This document shows, one piece after another, positions 11,385-21,243 of a stretch of 64,000 nt of DNA. Made by a program: the position numbers and the translations under genes. The notes under the pieces were generated by a model. That model had not been told where the DNA came from. It made no database searches and worked only from the letters and a program-made list of their open reading frames with translations. Origin of the DNA: Capsicum annuum (Eukaryota > Streptophyta > Magnoliopsida > Solanales > Solanaceae); NCBI RefSeq assembly GCF_002878395.1, contig NW_025892616.1:273281-337280 (forward strand), written 5' to 3'. Every line of letters begins with the position of its first letter. Position 1 is the first letter of the stretch.

Positions 11385-12881
11385 CTAGTCTGGAGGGTAT
11401 AGCTTAGCACGATCCAAGACCACTAACTTAATGAGTATCCCACGACCACTACGGGCTCCACTTCCTCTATATCTCACAACTCTAGTAGAACCTTTACCTC
11501 TCATAGCTAGAATAGAAGTATCTCTAATCATACGATGGGGACAATCCTTGGCCAAATGGACAATATCATCACACATAAAGCAACTTATATCACCCGACTC
11601 AATAGGAAACGGTATGACTGGGCCCGACTAGCCATCATAAACTACTGTACTAGAAGACCCACTACCTAAACTCTATAAGGCAGCCTACATTGGCTTACCA
11701 TGATATCGACCAAAACCTCTAAAATCTCTGCCTTAAGAAGTCTGATCGCTGAACTCACCAAAATAGCATACCTTCTTGGTGCCTCCCTGAGATGCTCAAA
11801 GAATACCCTCAATTATCTTAAAATGACCTATTATACTTTGAAAAGATGCTTTAAATACAACCATCTGAGACATAGCCAACTGAAGCGAGACATCCAAACA
11901 ATTCATGAACTTCCAAATCTTGTCAGACTCAGTGGAAATACTGACATAAGAATATCTGGACAACATATGGAAGTGTGCCTCATACTCTACAATAGTCATG
12001 GAGCCTTGCTCTAGACGATCAAACTCATCTCTCATTTGATCCCTCAGGCTGTAAGGCACAAAGCTCTCTAAAAATTCATCAGTAAATTGATCCAAAATCA
12101 TCTAGGGAGAATCAAGAGTTTTACAACAAACAAGCAATCTCCACTAATCTCTAGCAGTATTTTTTAACTTATAAGTAGTATAAGAAACTCATTGCACTCA
12201 TACGAACCCAAATTATAGAACTTCTCTCAACAGTCAATCAAGAACTCATAGGCATCCTCTTCTATAATACCACTAAATCTAGGAGGACCCAAATTAGTAA
12301 ATATCTTAAATCTTTTTTAATCATTAAAAGACATAACTGTACTCGTAGCAAGAGGACTCATAGTGAATCTGGTAGGATGAGATCCCATCTAAGGAGGTAA
12401 CATAGATGAAAGCTAAACTCCAAAATTCAGAATACCACACTCAAATACCAATGCTAAAATAGGAATACTGCTCAGGGTCTGAGCAGTACCCAAAATAAAA
12501 GTAGGCGATACTGGTGGATCCATACTCGGGACTGGAGAAATACCCGACATAATCAAAGGAGAACCCTCTAAATGGGTTAGCAAGTGCCTCCAATATTAGG
12601 GCAGAAGAATTTGGTGGAACTAAAATACTCCTAGATGAGGAAGATCCACGTGCTTGTCCACTTCCTCGAGTCCGTCCATGACTTGCAACTTGCCCTCTAA
12701 ATGAAGGCTTTGTATCTCTAACCTTGCAAGACCTAGTCAACACCATCTGTGCAATAAAGAGTAAATATGACATAGAACACAAGGTATGAAAGAAATTTTC
12801 ATAATAAGGAACAAAATGAGCGAAATTTCCTAAAGACATCTGGTAGCCTCTCAAAGATAGATATAGACATCTATGTACCAA
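11385..12881 (-). pseudogene. Gypsy gag (element H)
   Basis: On the minus strand, 12881-12441 ends in an Arg/Gly/Ser-rich N-terminal stretch (TRGSGQARGSSSSRSI). About 12310-12102 gives LGPPRFSGIIEEDAYEFL, the usual start of the gag core. 12101-11796 continues (FVPYSLRDQMRDEFDRLEQG, then VEYEAHFHMLSRY). An RG-rich zone with one CCHC zinc knuckle lies at about 11585-11530 (CFMCDDIVHLAKDC). The piece order is that of chromovirus gag. At least two stops and frame changes interrupt it. Confidence 0.8.
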
Positions 12882-12940
12882 TCTATGGGACTCTATTAGA
12901 CATCATGTTCTTACACCATTGAAACTAATGAACTTGTTTA

Positions 12941-12953
12941 CTCTGATACTAAT
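12941..12953 (-). other. Primer binding site of element H (tRNA-iMet)
   Basis: CTCTGATACTAAT on the plus strand is the reverse complement of a TTGGTATCAGAG-type site with one change. It sits directly inside the LTR end at 12954. Confidence 0.75.
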
Positions 12954-13853
12954 TTGTCATGATCTAAGATCAAGGTTCGTGCGAACCCAAACTAATACAC
13001 AAGGGGGAAAAGATAGAAATAACCCCTAGGCAAGGTTTCTAGAACAAAGACTAACAATACAAATATAATATGAAAATGGAACATACAATTAAAGATATTT
13101 AACCAACTACTAAAAATTAGTGTCAATAGTGTTAAAACTACTAATAAAACCCATGAGTCAAATACATCAGAATATCCAACAAGAACAATATCTGTCTCTG
13201 AATACTAGTAAAGACATAACTAATACAGAATGATAGAAGTGAACCCCAGGAGCATATAAGTCCAACCGCTACCTTAAACAACTCTGAAGGTGCCCAAAAT
13301 TAAGCCTAGTGAGATGCACCTACACTGGAACCTGTATTAAAATAGCACAGTATGGATGAGTATAGTACACTATCCAGTCCACTTATACTCAGTAAGTATC
13401 ATAGGCTAACCGAGTAAAGTAGAAAATAAGGCATACAAAATACACCTAAGGTCACGTCACCTACAATCAGAAAATGTCCCACAAAGTTAGCCCAGACTGC
13501 TTGAACTAATAGTTTTATAATATCCAAATATAATAAGGTAAATACCAGAAAAGAATAAAAGTATACATTCATACCACATATAAGCAAAGGAAAAGGGAAC
13601 AACATATATGAGAGCGTCAAGTTCAAGTAATGGAAGTTAGAACAGTGGAAAGGTAACAAGTCAAATAGAATATATAATCACATCATAAGCATAATAAATT
13701 AAATGCAATAAGAATGATAATGTTGATGATAATGACGTAATGCACGATATCGACACATAACCTCCGAGACTGTCACATAACATCCGTATAAACCTACAGA
13801 GCTAAAGTTTTTGACATAGGACCCATGAAGGGTTTGTCAACCCGTATACAATC

Positions 13854-13886
13854 CATATATATATATATGTATATATATATATATCC
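13854..13886. repeat. (TA)n microsatellite in LTR H
   Basis: An almost pure alternating TA tract of about 30 bases with one ATG interruption. Confidence 0.85.
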
Positions 13887-15020
13887 ATATCTCCTCCATG
13901 GCACATCCCTTGGGGAGGGTTTTATAAGATGTCACAATTTTTGTCAAAAAAAGGTGTTACTAATATTTCTCAGTATTTTCATGGTGGTACCATTGTTTCA
14001 TGAATGAGTATGATGATGTAATTCTCACAACCAACCACAATGAGTATTTCCACAACCAACCACAAGGAGTGTTTCCATAACCAACAAATATACTATCACA
14101 TAAGTCAAATTTCCATAACCATTTATGAAATCCAACATGATTCATATGCCAATAGAGCATGAATACAACACAATACATAATTGGTACCAAAATATGCTTT
14201 TCATCAAACAAAACACAACTATTCTCATGTACACAGGCTATCAATATCACATAGGACCCCACACGATCAAACATATACTTAATTTACCAAATCCACCAAT
14301 TATATCATATATAGGACCCAACACGGGAACAATATCTAAATGATGTTAAGCCATAACCTACCTCAAAGGCCGAAATTCGATCTACAAAACTTCAATCTCA
14401 AAGCCCTACTCTTCAGAAATGAACTCCAAAATAACTAAGACATCAAAATATAGAATCTACTTGTTAAAAGAATGGCAATGATATCCATAATATCTAGTTT
14501 CAAGTCAGGGTCAAAACGAACTCCCAAAACAAGTTTTTTAAAAAGAAGGAAAAATCCTAACTTTGTTCCAAAAACTTGTTCCCCATGTTTATAGTAGTAT
14601 ACAACTGAAATCCCAAGTGAAAAAAAAGTTAAAACAAGGTCCAAATCAAAGAAAACTCAATTTTTAAACTTTACCAGGTAAAATCTTCAAAATTCATTTA
14701 AAAATCAAAAATCAAAGTTGTTTTAAAGATAAAACTAAGGGGAAACTGATAATTATAAGATAAGAAACTCATTCAAGTGATAAAGGAGTGAAATTGAGGT
14801 TTAAATTGGAGGAATGCCATTTTTAGGTCTCACAGGCCAAAATCTCCAAATTCATACTTTAATTTGTGTTTAAAACAAGAAATTAAAATTAAAGATAGAA
14901 GAAATTAGTTAAAATGAGTGTAATGAAGCTTACCTAAGCTTAGAAATGGAGAAAGATGCTCAAATCCATGAAACACTGAGCTCCAAGTCTTCAAAATAGT
15001 GAAAATGGCAAAAATAGGTA

Positions 15021-15030
15021 GTTATATATA
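15021..15030 (-). promoter_or_regulatory. Predicted TATA box of LTR H
   Basis: TATATATAAC on the minus strand, immediately downstream (in LTR direction) of the GC-rich patch 15031-15180. The placement suits the U3 core promoter. Prediction only. Confidence 0.5.
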
Positions 15031-15687
15031 GAGGCTTCGCGATCGCGGATCATGGGTCATGATCTCAGTACCTTGATTGTCAGGGGAATCATGGTTGTGG
15101 ACCAGGGTCGTGATCGTGATACTAAATCTGCATGTCATATCGCTATCGCGGCAATAGATCCACGATCGTGGGTGCACCAGCTGGGGACTTGGTTTAATTC
15201 GAATCTCCGCAGGCCCTTTGAGATTCATCTAGAATCCCGTGAATGTAAATGAAATATGCTACTCTATCAAATTCAATGCTTCGAACTCCATAGTGATATC
15301 ATATTTCTGAAAAAACATCATTTTTACAAATTTGACCCATAAAATCCAAAATCACAACTTTCTAAACAGAGGGTCAAAATGAGATTTAAAAGCCATTAAA
15401 CTACACCAGCTATGTTACCACCCTAAGATTGACATTCATATCTGCCAGCATAGTCCATTTTTCCATCCATCGCATGAATCAAAATATATTATCTGAAATC
15501 AACCATAAGTCTCTCAAAGACACCAAAAACCACAAAATCACATAAATGGCACCAAAATGCATTGCAAAATATGCCAATCATCCACACACCCTAGAAATAC
15601 CACAAAACAATAACAGAGAGAGCTAAAAGAGTCAAATCACACAAAAACACAGATTTCACATATTTCATCAATATTTAGGTCATTACA

Positions 15688-17082
15688 CAAGTGTAAGTGG
15701 TCTACCTAAGTAATAGTTGCCTTAAAGAATGCCAGGTATTGTTCACACAGGGACTAGTGTTAAGCAACTATCAAAGACTAGTTTAACTATTAAGATTATA
15801 CAAGTGCATATGTAAACACAAAAGTTTGAGAGTTATAGCTACACGTAAACTAAAATTGTACAGTAAAATAAAAGTTTTGAACACTTATGAGGAGAAAATA
15901 AGGGCTAAGACACTATGAACAATCATACTTAGCCATATAACTTCGTTGGTTAAGTTAATTATCTTGGTTTTTTTCTTCATGAGTTTTATTATATGACTAA
16001 GGTCTTCCAAATCACTAATCAACTATCAAACATAGACTTACAACTATATTATTGTGCGGGGATGCAAGTACTAAACTAAACGCCTTTATATTTTCACTGA
16101 TTTATGAACCAAATAGGGTATATTAGGTATATTCATATCCTAAACACAAATTTTAAATTCAATTAATTTAAATATTATAATCCTATTCCATATATCCCAT
16201 ATTTTATCCTATCATTCCTCCTTCCAGGCTCCCAATAGAATTAAGTTTTAATCCTAAGGGTTGAAAATGCTTTCGATAATTAAAACAACGATATAAAAAC
16301 AACCAACAATGATAATAACAATAACCAACTCAATTAATAATCAATAGTAATCATGTTCTTGACCTCAACCCGGAAAAAGGACTTTTAGCCACTCATGGAC
16401 ATACAAAGAATCATACTAATATAATCTATGTAATAATCCAAAGGAAAAAAAAGTAAGGAAATAAAAACCTTATTTTCATCCTTATAAATAATTTTTAAAT
16501 TCCCCAATGTCTTCCAAGGTGCTTATAAAAAGGTTGGAGTGTTGTCTTTCAACTTCACTTTAAGATTTTTTAGATTCCAAAAATTGATATTAACATAACA
16601 AATGGTCTCTTATAATATCAAACAAGACAAATTAGTTCACACAACATAGTAGAATCCACCGAGATACACTAGAACCAAGCATAGCTCAAGCTAGCACAAC
16701 TAGTTTCATCTTCTAAACTCTATTTGATATTTTTGTCTCTTACCTTGTTTCAATTGAACATTAAACACTATAATTAAGTTATTCCACTCATAATTATACA
16801 GCTTTACCCTTAGTAACTCATTAAACACACTAGAATCCATCAAGATCAACTAGAACAACACATAGCTTAAGCTAGTAACACTAGTTTTCTCGTCTTAACT
16901 CTAAGTGACCAAATTGATTCCAAACTTGTTTGAAGCATACCTAAAACATTATAATCAATTATTTTAACACTTATATTATCAATTATACAAATATTAACTC
17001 ATTACACATACGAGAATTTCTTAAAACTAAGCTAGTTAAGGCTGGATAACAACACCTAGGTAAATAAATCCACCTAAGATCA
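15688..17082 (-). repeat. 3' LTR of element A
   Basis: The start is set by TGATCTTAGG (minus strand, from 17082), following the polypurine tract. It matches the 5' LTR of B over its first 400 bases and its last 450 bases. The far end at 15688 is interrupted by H. The promoter-proximal middle differs from that of B, with no GC-rich patch here. Confidence 0.75.
16653..17060. repeat. ~180-bp tandem repeat in LTR A
   Basis: The anchor GAATCCACCGAGAT at 16653 recurs as GAATCCATCAAGAT at 16833 and as a decayed GAATTTCTTAAAAC at 17013, a spacing of 180 bases each time. Each anchor is followed by an AAGCTAG-type block. Two full units and one partial unit. The LTR of B has a decayed two-copy version (around 57938 and 58106). 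Confidence 0.75.
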
Positions 17083-17100
17083 CCATCCCAGACTTAAAGC
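17083..17100 (-). other. LTR-adjacent polypurine tract of element A
   Basis: On the minus strand it reads TTTAAGTCTGGGATGG directly before the LTR start, the expected place for plus-strand priming. It closely resembles a second purine tract further inside A at 18642-18671. Confidence 0.6.
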
Positions 17101-18908
17101 CTTGTTCTTACTCAAACAACTTCTTAATTTAAGCATCATATCAAGAAAAGGCTCAAACACTACTATTACAAGAAAGGCATTCAAGCTAGTACTATTTTAT
17201 TACACAATTAGCAAGTTTTACACTAAGCATGTTACCTACAATTGAAAGCTTAAGAACACTACTCCAAAACATCCTTGCTTACTGAATTGACTCACCAAGT
17301 TTTAAAATCATGTGTATTTCTCAGTCAAAAAAATCATACAAATGGCATAACAAACATCAAACATGTGTCCTTATAATAAAAGAGTTACCCATATTCACTC
17401 ACGGAGATGCAATTATCACTTGAATGGGTACAAGAATCAAATTATGCTCACTCTCACAAGGAATTCACAATTTACACAAGATGAACCATAGTCTTTCCCT
17501 TAGTGTAGTACTTCACTAATATCATAATATTAAATCTTAAGATCAAGTAGGATTTTGAGGGTTGTAATATAGGCTAAGGGATAACTAGGAACTATTTTAT
17601 CTAGGAATAGTGAATATCTTCCCTAAGAGCTTTAAGACATCGAACTTAGATTAAGATTAATCTCTAAATAACCACACTTTTGACCACCTCTACCTTCCTA
17701 TTCTCTTTTGTTGTACCCCATCTCTTTAAGCTAATTCACAATTATTGTGAATAGAGTATTTTTCATCAACTCATGATCAAATTCTAGCCAATTTCTGTCT
17801 ATTTCATTAACAAACTCTCAACCACCACAGATCACTTTTCAACACCAAGAGCTACTTTTGTGGGGCTTCACTTTCACCTTTTCCCTACTTATTTTCTTAC
17901 TCCTTAACCAAATTAATTTTCAAATAAAGTACTTAGGAGATTTAGATCAAGTTAAGGTTGATCAAAGAAGGGGAATAAACTACATATGAGGCTATCAAAG
18001 AGAATAGGCTAAAGGCTTCATAGGGTTGACTAAGATCATGCACAAGTGTACTTAAAAGAGAGTATGAAACATCGATATCAAAGAAATGCCTATATCATCT
18101 CCTAGACCCACACTCTTTATTTTGATTTGCACACACACCAAGCAAGTCATAGATATCAAATACAACCAGTACTACACAAAAATCTCACATCATACTTGGC
18201 ACATTCTCAAATTAAGTAGGATCATCATAGACTCTAAACCAAGCAACCACATGACTTCCAAATTAAGCCAACAATGCACAAGAGTCATAATCATTAGCCT
18301 AGGAGTCTTATAAGTAGTTATTCACCATAAATAACATGTTTTTACATTCAAACACACTTCCATCATGTAATCATACATAGCAGATAGCAGGAATATCTCA
18401 CTTATTCCTAAGATAAAATTTTAGAATTTACTCCTAAAAATGGTATATTGGGTTCGAAAGGCACCATGTGGATAAGAAACAAAAATAACAAACATGGGGT
18501 GGGTAAAGTGTGCCCCTACTAACTGAAACCCCCAAACTAAAAACTAAGAAAAGAAATTTTTTTTGCAATTATTTTCAAATTTACCTAAAAATTGGAAAAA
18601 AATAAGATTGAAAATCCTATAGCATCACTTCACCCAACCATGGGAATTTCTCCACCCCACACTTAAAAACATACTTTTTCCCTAAAATAAAATTAAACGT
18701 AGAGATAAAAATACTCCTTGAGGCCTCCTGGCCTATCTAGTAGCATTATTTCTTTCACTTTGAGGTCTAGTGGACCCCACACCCAATATTTGTCATGCTC
18801 TTTAGCTCAAGTCTCCAATACTTGGACTTTCCATCAACCTATGACTCAAAAAAAATAAAAACTACATAAAGTAAAAAATAACATACAAAAGAAAAGTACC
18901 TATCTTAT
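17101..18908 (-). other. Noncoding 3' tail of element A, with internal purine tract
   Basis: About 1.8 kb without credible coding sequence. Several blocks align, inverted, with the tail of B: 17573-17735 with 62970-63120 and 17940-18060 with 62620-62710. A purine-rich block at 18642-18671 (minus strand, TTTTTAAGTGTGGGGTGG) matches B at 62214-62241. It lies 238 bases from the hairpin here and 241 bases in B. Confidence 0.7.
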
Positions 18909-18926
18909 CTTGGGTTGCCTTCCAAG
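18909..18926 (-). other. Conserved hairpin after the last ORF (element A)
   Basis: On the minus strand CTTGGAAGGCAACCCAAG can fold with a CTTGG/CCAAG stem. It is preceded by TAAATCAGGCATTT, which is shared with B (61945-61973) and G (50650-50680). Its position right after the last ORF is the same in all three elements. Confidence 0.65.
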
Positions 18927-19018
18927 AAATGCCTGATTTAGTGTCGCGGCATGACCCATATCACTGATCAACCATTTTGCTTTATCCTCTTCCTCCTACT
19001 TAGAGGAAATATCCTCAA

Positions 19019-19270
19019 TTATTTCAGACCTTTTGAGTGTGCAGTCTCAAGGTTATCATTTTTCTCAACAATAGTCTTTGAAGGCTTCTTCTCAACTCTA
19101 TCAACTTCGGGCTTAGGTGGTGGCTTGGGAAAGTCAATAAGAATATTTGAAGAGGTCATTGGTGGTTTAGGATATACCACGCCACACTCATCCAATTCCA
19201 TAGTAGTGATCATACATAAATCTTTGTAGTATAAAGGTGGATTAAGTGGTTTATAAAGTTTTAAGACCAC
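19019..19270 (-). CDS. Conserved short ORF downstream of protease (element A), function unknown
   Basis: An 83-codon open frame. It contains YYKDLCMITTMELDECGVV and a Pro/Lys-rich stretch (DFPKPPPKPEVD). B has the matching segment at 61652-61915 (YYKDFYMINIIEGDKCGVV). In autonomous Athila elements I would expect this region to lead into RT; here it ends shortly before the hairpin. It is probably the C-terminal end of the gag-protease polyprotein rather than a separate gene. The Met start is arbitrary. I recognise no domain. Confidence 0.55.
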   Translation of the reverse strand: MVLKLYKPLNPPLYYKDLCMITTMELDECGVVYPKPPMTSSNILIDFPKPPPKPEVDRVEKKPSKTIVEKNDNLETAHSKGLK

Positions 19271-19280
19271 CTCTTAGTAA

Positions 19281-20535
19281 TTAAATTTTGTGCGTACCTT
19301 CTTTTACATCTATCAACACTTTACCCATCTCTAAGAATGGACATCCCAGAATGATTAGTACCCTATCATATGTATCACAGTCCAATACAATAAAGCTAGC
19401 AGGGATAATAAAGTTATCAACCTTGATGAGCACATCCTTAATGATTTCTTTGGGTTGGACTCTAGTTTGGTTTGCCATCTAGAGTACTGAAGAGCACATT
19501 CTTGGCTTTCATAAACCCAGAGTGTTGAACACTAATAAGGGAATCAAGTTTATACTTTCCCCTAAATCACTCAAAGCATAGACCACATCATTGTAATTAA
19601 TCTGTATGGGGAGGGTGAAACTCCCTGGGTCCCTCAACTTTTTTGGCATTTTACTCACTACCATAGAGTTGAAATCCTTAGTAAGTGTCACTGTCTCAAT
19701 GTCCTACAATTTAATCTTGTTAGTCACCACGTTCTTCAAATACTTAGTGCACTTGTGCATTCTCTGGAAAATATCTAAAAGAGGAAGGTTAACGTGAAGT
19801 TCTCTGAACGTGTCTAAGAACTTCTTTAAACAAGCATCTTTCATGACTTTCTTCAACCTATGTGGAAATGGTGGTGGTGGTTGTACATATACTTACTTAT
19901 CATCCTTTTCTTTTGAGTAATAAAACTTCCCCAAAGTATTAATATCTTTACTTGCAACATATTGTGGGACCAACTCTGCATCTACCTCCTTACTTTTCTT
20001 TAGAGGCCTATCAATAAGCTCCTTTCTACTCTTCAAAGTGATTTCCATAACTTGCTTCGAAGGTTCATTTCACTTAGCCAACCACCTTGAGCTTGGTATT
20101 TTGTTCTTGAGCTAGTTGCCATAACTATAGCTTCAACTGCTTTTGAGCCACTTGCTAATTGTTTATCTCATCAGTTATTTCTTCTTGCTTAGCAAGGATT
20201 TTCTTTAAAGTTTCCTTAATGTTATTGACATGTGCAATTGCTAAAACTATTTGTTATTTCCCAAAGAGTAATTTGGCTGTCTCTATCACTTGTGGTTATA
20301 GGCATTCCCTAATTTAGCTTTTGAGCATTGCCTACAAAGTTCACAAATTTTGGATTTGATACATATAAGTTTGCAGAATGACCACTGTTACAAAAAATCT
20401 CACACTATGATAGAGTCTCTTGTACGATATTAACCTAAGACTAATATTATTGCACACCTAACTTGTTAAATTGAGTTATCATCTGCTTCTGCATAGCTGA
20501 TAATTGAGCGGCAAAAGTTGTGATAGTATCCACTT
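19281..20535 (-). pseudogene. Athila-type gag C-terminus and aspartic protease (element A)
   Basis: At 20535-20240 the minus strand gives TFAAQLSAMQKQMITQFNKL and a decayed zinc knuckle (CEIFCNSGHSANLY, last Cys read as Tyr), matching B gag at 60330-60515. At 19691-19509 is the protease active site in YALSDLGESINLIP, with D-L-G intact. At 19478-19281 is DVLIKVDNFIIPASFIVLDC and VLIILGCPFLEMGKVLIDV, the protease C-terminal half. Several frameshifts separate these. The N-terminal gag is missing because C inserted at 20536. Confidence 0.82.
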
Positions 20536-21170
20536 TATAGTGACCTTTCAGGTCATTTTTTATATTTCCACTTAATTTCACTATTAGTTTATTCCTATAG
20601 CTTTTCTAAGTCATTTATGACTTGTTGGAGCTGACAGTTTGGTTATCGAGCAGTTCGTTTGCTATTCAGAGCCAATTCCCATTTAGAAGTCTTCCCTGGT
20701 TACAAATGGCCATCGAGAAAAATATTTAGTAAAATAATCATGTATGTGAATTTTGACTATGCGATCAGCTCCAAAATATCAATTTTGGCTAGGTAGACCT
20801 TTGGTTTGGGTCCCAATGCACCTCAGCTTATTTTGACTTATTGGTCAAAAAGTTAGAAAATAAAAAATATGGGTATGGGACCCACATTTGGTCAAAATGA
20901 CCTCGGATGGATAGTCAGACTTTGCCATTGTATTTGAAGCATTGAATTTAGTGTGGTCATGTATTTCATTTACATAAATCAAAGTTTGAATAAATCCCAA
21001 GGCCTTAGCGGAAACTTAGAAAAATTTCTAAGTTTCAGTTGGTTTTTGGTGCTGTAGAGGATGCTTCAATCGCACCAAGAGATATTGTGATTGAAATGTC
21101 TCTTTCTATGACCATATATTATGATCACATACTTGGTAATATGATAGAAACACTTTAATACCTGGTATGG

Positions 21171-21180
21171 GTATAAAAGG
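21171..21180 (+). promoter_or_regulatory. Predicted TATA box in 5' LTR of C
   Basis: GTATAAAAGG, identical in the 3' LTR at 56803-56812, with conserved sequence around it. This supports C reading on the plus strand. Confidence 0.6.
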
Positions 21181-21238
21181 GCTCTTTAGGCCGCGTTTTG
21201 GCCATTTTTCACTCAACCTTGAGAGTTAAAAACCCTAA

Positions 21239-21243
21239 AAGGG
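21239..21243 (+). repeat. Target-site duplication of element D (left copy, AAGGG)
   Basis: AAGGG directly precedes the TG of the left LTR of D. The same five bases follow the right LTR at 31970-31974. The flanks join into continuous LTR of element C, which is confirmed by the uninterrupted copy at 56870-56885. Confidence 0.95.

Larger units (their letters stand above)
11331..15687 (-). mobile_element. Chromovirus-like Ty3/gypsy element (H), 5' LTR plus gag, truncated
   Basis: Read on the minus strand: LTR 15687-12954, initiator tRNA-Met primer site, then gag to about 11385. Protease and pol are missing; J lies where they should be. The LTR begins TGTAATGACC, a common start for plant chromovirus LTRs. 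Its outer end at 15687 abuts element A, whose 3' LTR is cut there, so H inserted into A. The H-J border near 11330-11400 is a deletion or recombination point. Confidence 0.78.
12954..15687 (-). repeat. 5' LTR of element H (about 2.73 kb)
   Basis: Bounded by TG at 12954 (next to the primer site) and CA at 15687. It includes a (TA)n microsatellite at about 13856-13884, a GC-rich palindromic patch at 15031-15180, and a TATA box on the minus strand at 15021-15030. Short ORFs inside it have no recognisable product. No second copy is in the window, so boundaries rest on the primer site and the TGTAATGACC start. Confidence 0.72.
15688..20535 (-). mobile_element. Athila-like element without pol (element A)
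   Basis: On the minus strand: gag tail (from 20535), protease, a short conserved ORF, hairpin, purine tract, about 1.5 kb of noncoding tail, polypurine tract, and 3' LTR (17082-15688). No RT, RNase H or integrase lies between the protease and the 3' LTR. Element B has the same layout and aligns over gag, protease, tail and LTR. The gag is cut at 20535 by element C, and the LTR is cut at 15688 by H about 25 bases before its expected end, so both inserted into A. Confidence 0.83.
20536..21243 (+). repeat. 5' LTR of element C, first part
   Basis: It starts near a TTATAGTGACCTTTCAGG that corresponds to TGTATTGACCCTTCAG at 56168, and aligns with 56168-56880. A TATA box (GTATAAAAGG) lies at 21171-21180. 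It is interrupted at 21243 by element D and resumes at 31975. The exact first base is uncertain by a few bases. Confidence 0.8.

Noticed and set aside
13399..14343. Several 60-104 codon frames in LTR H as small genes
   Set aside because: They fall wholly within an LTR on both strands, have no recognisable product and no relatives among the other frames.
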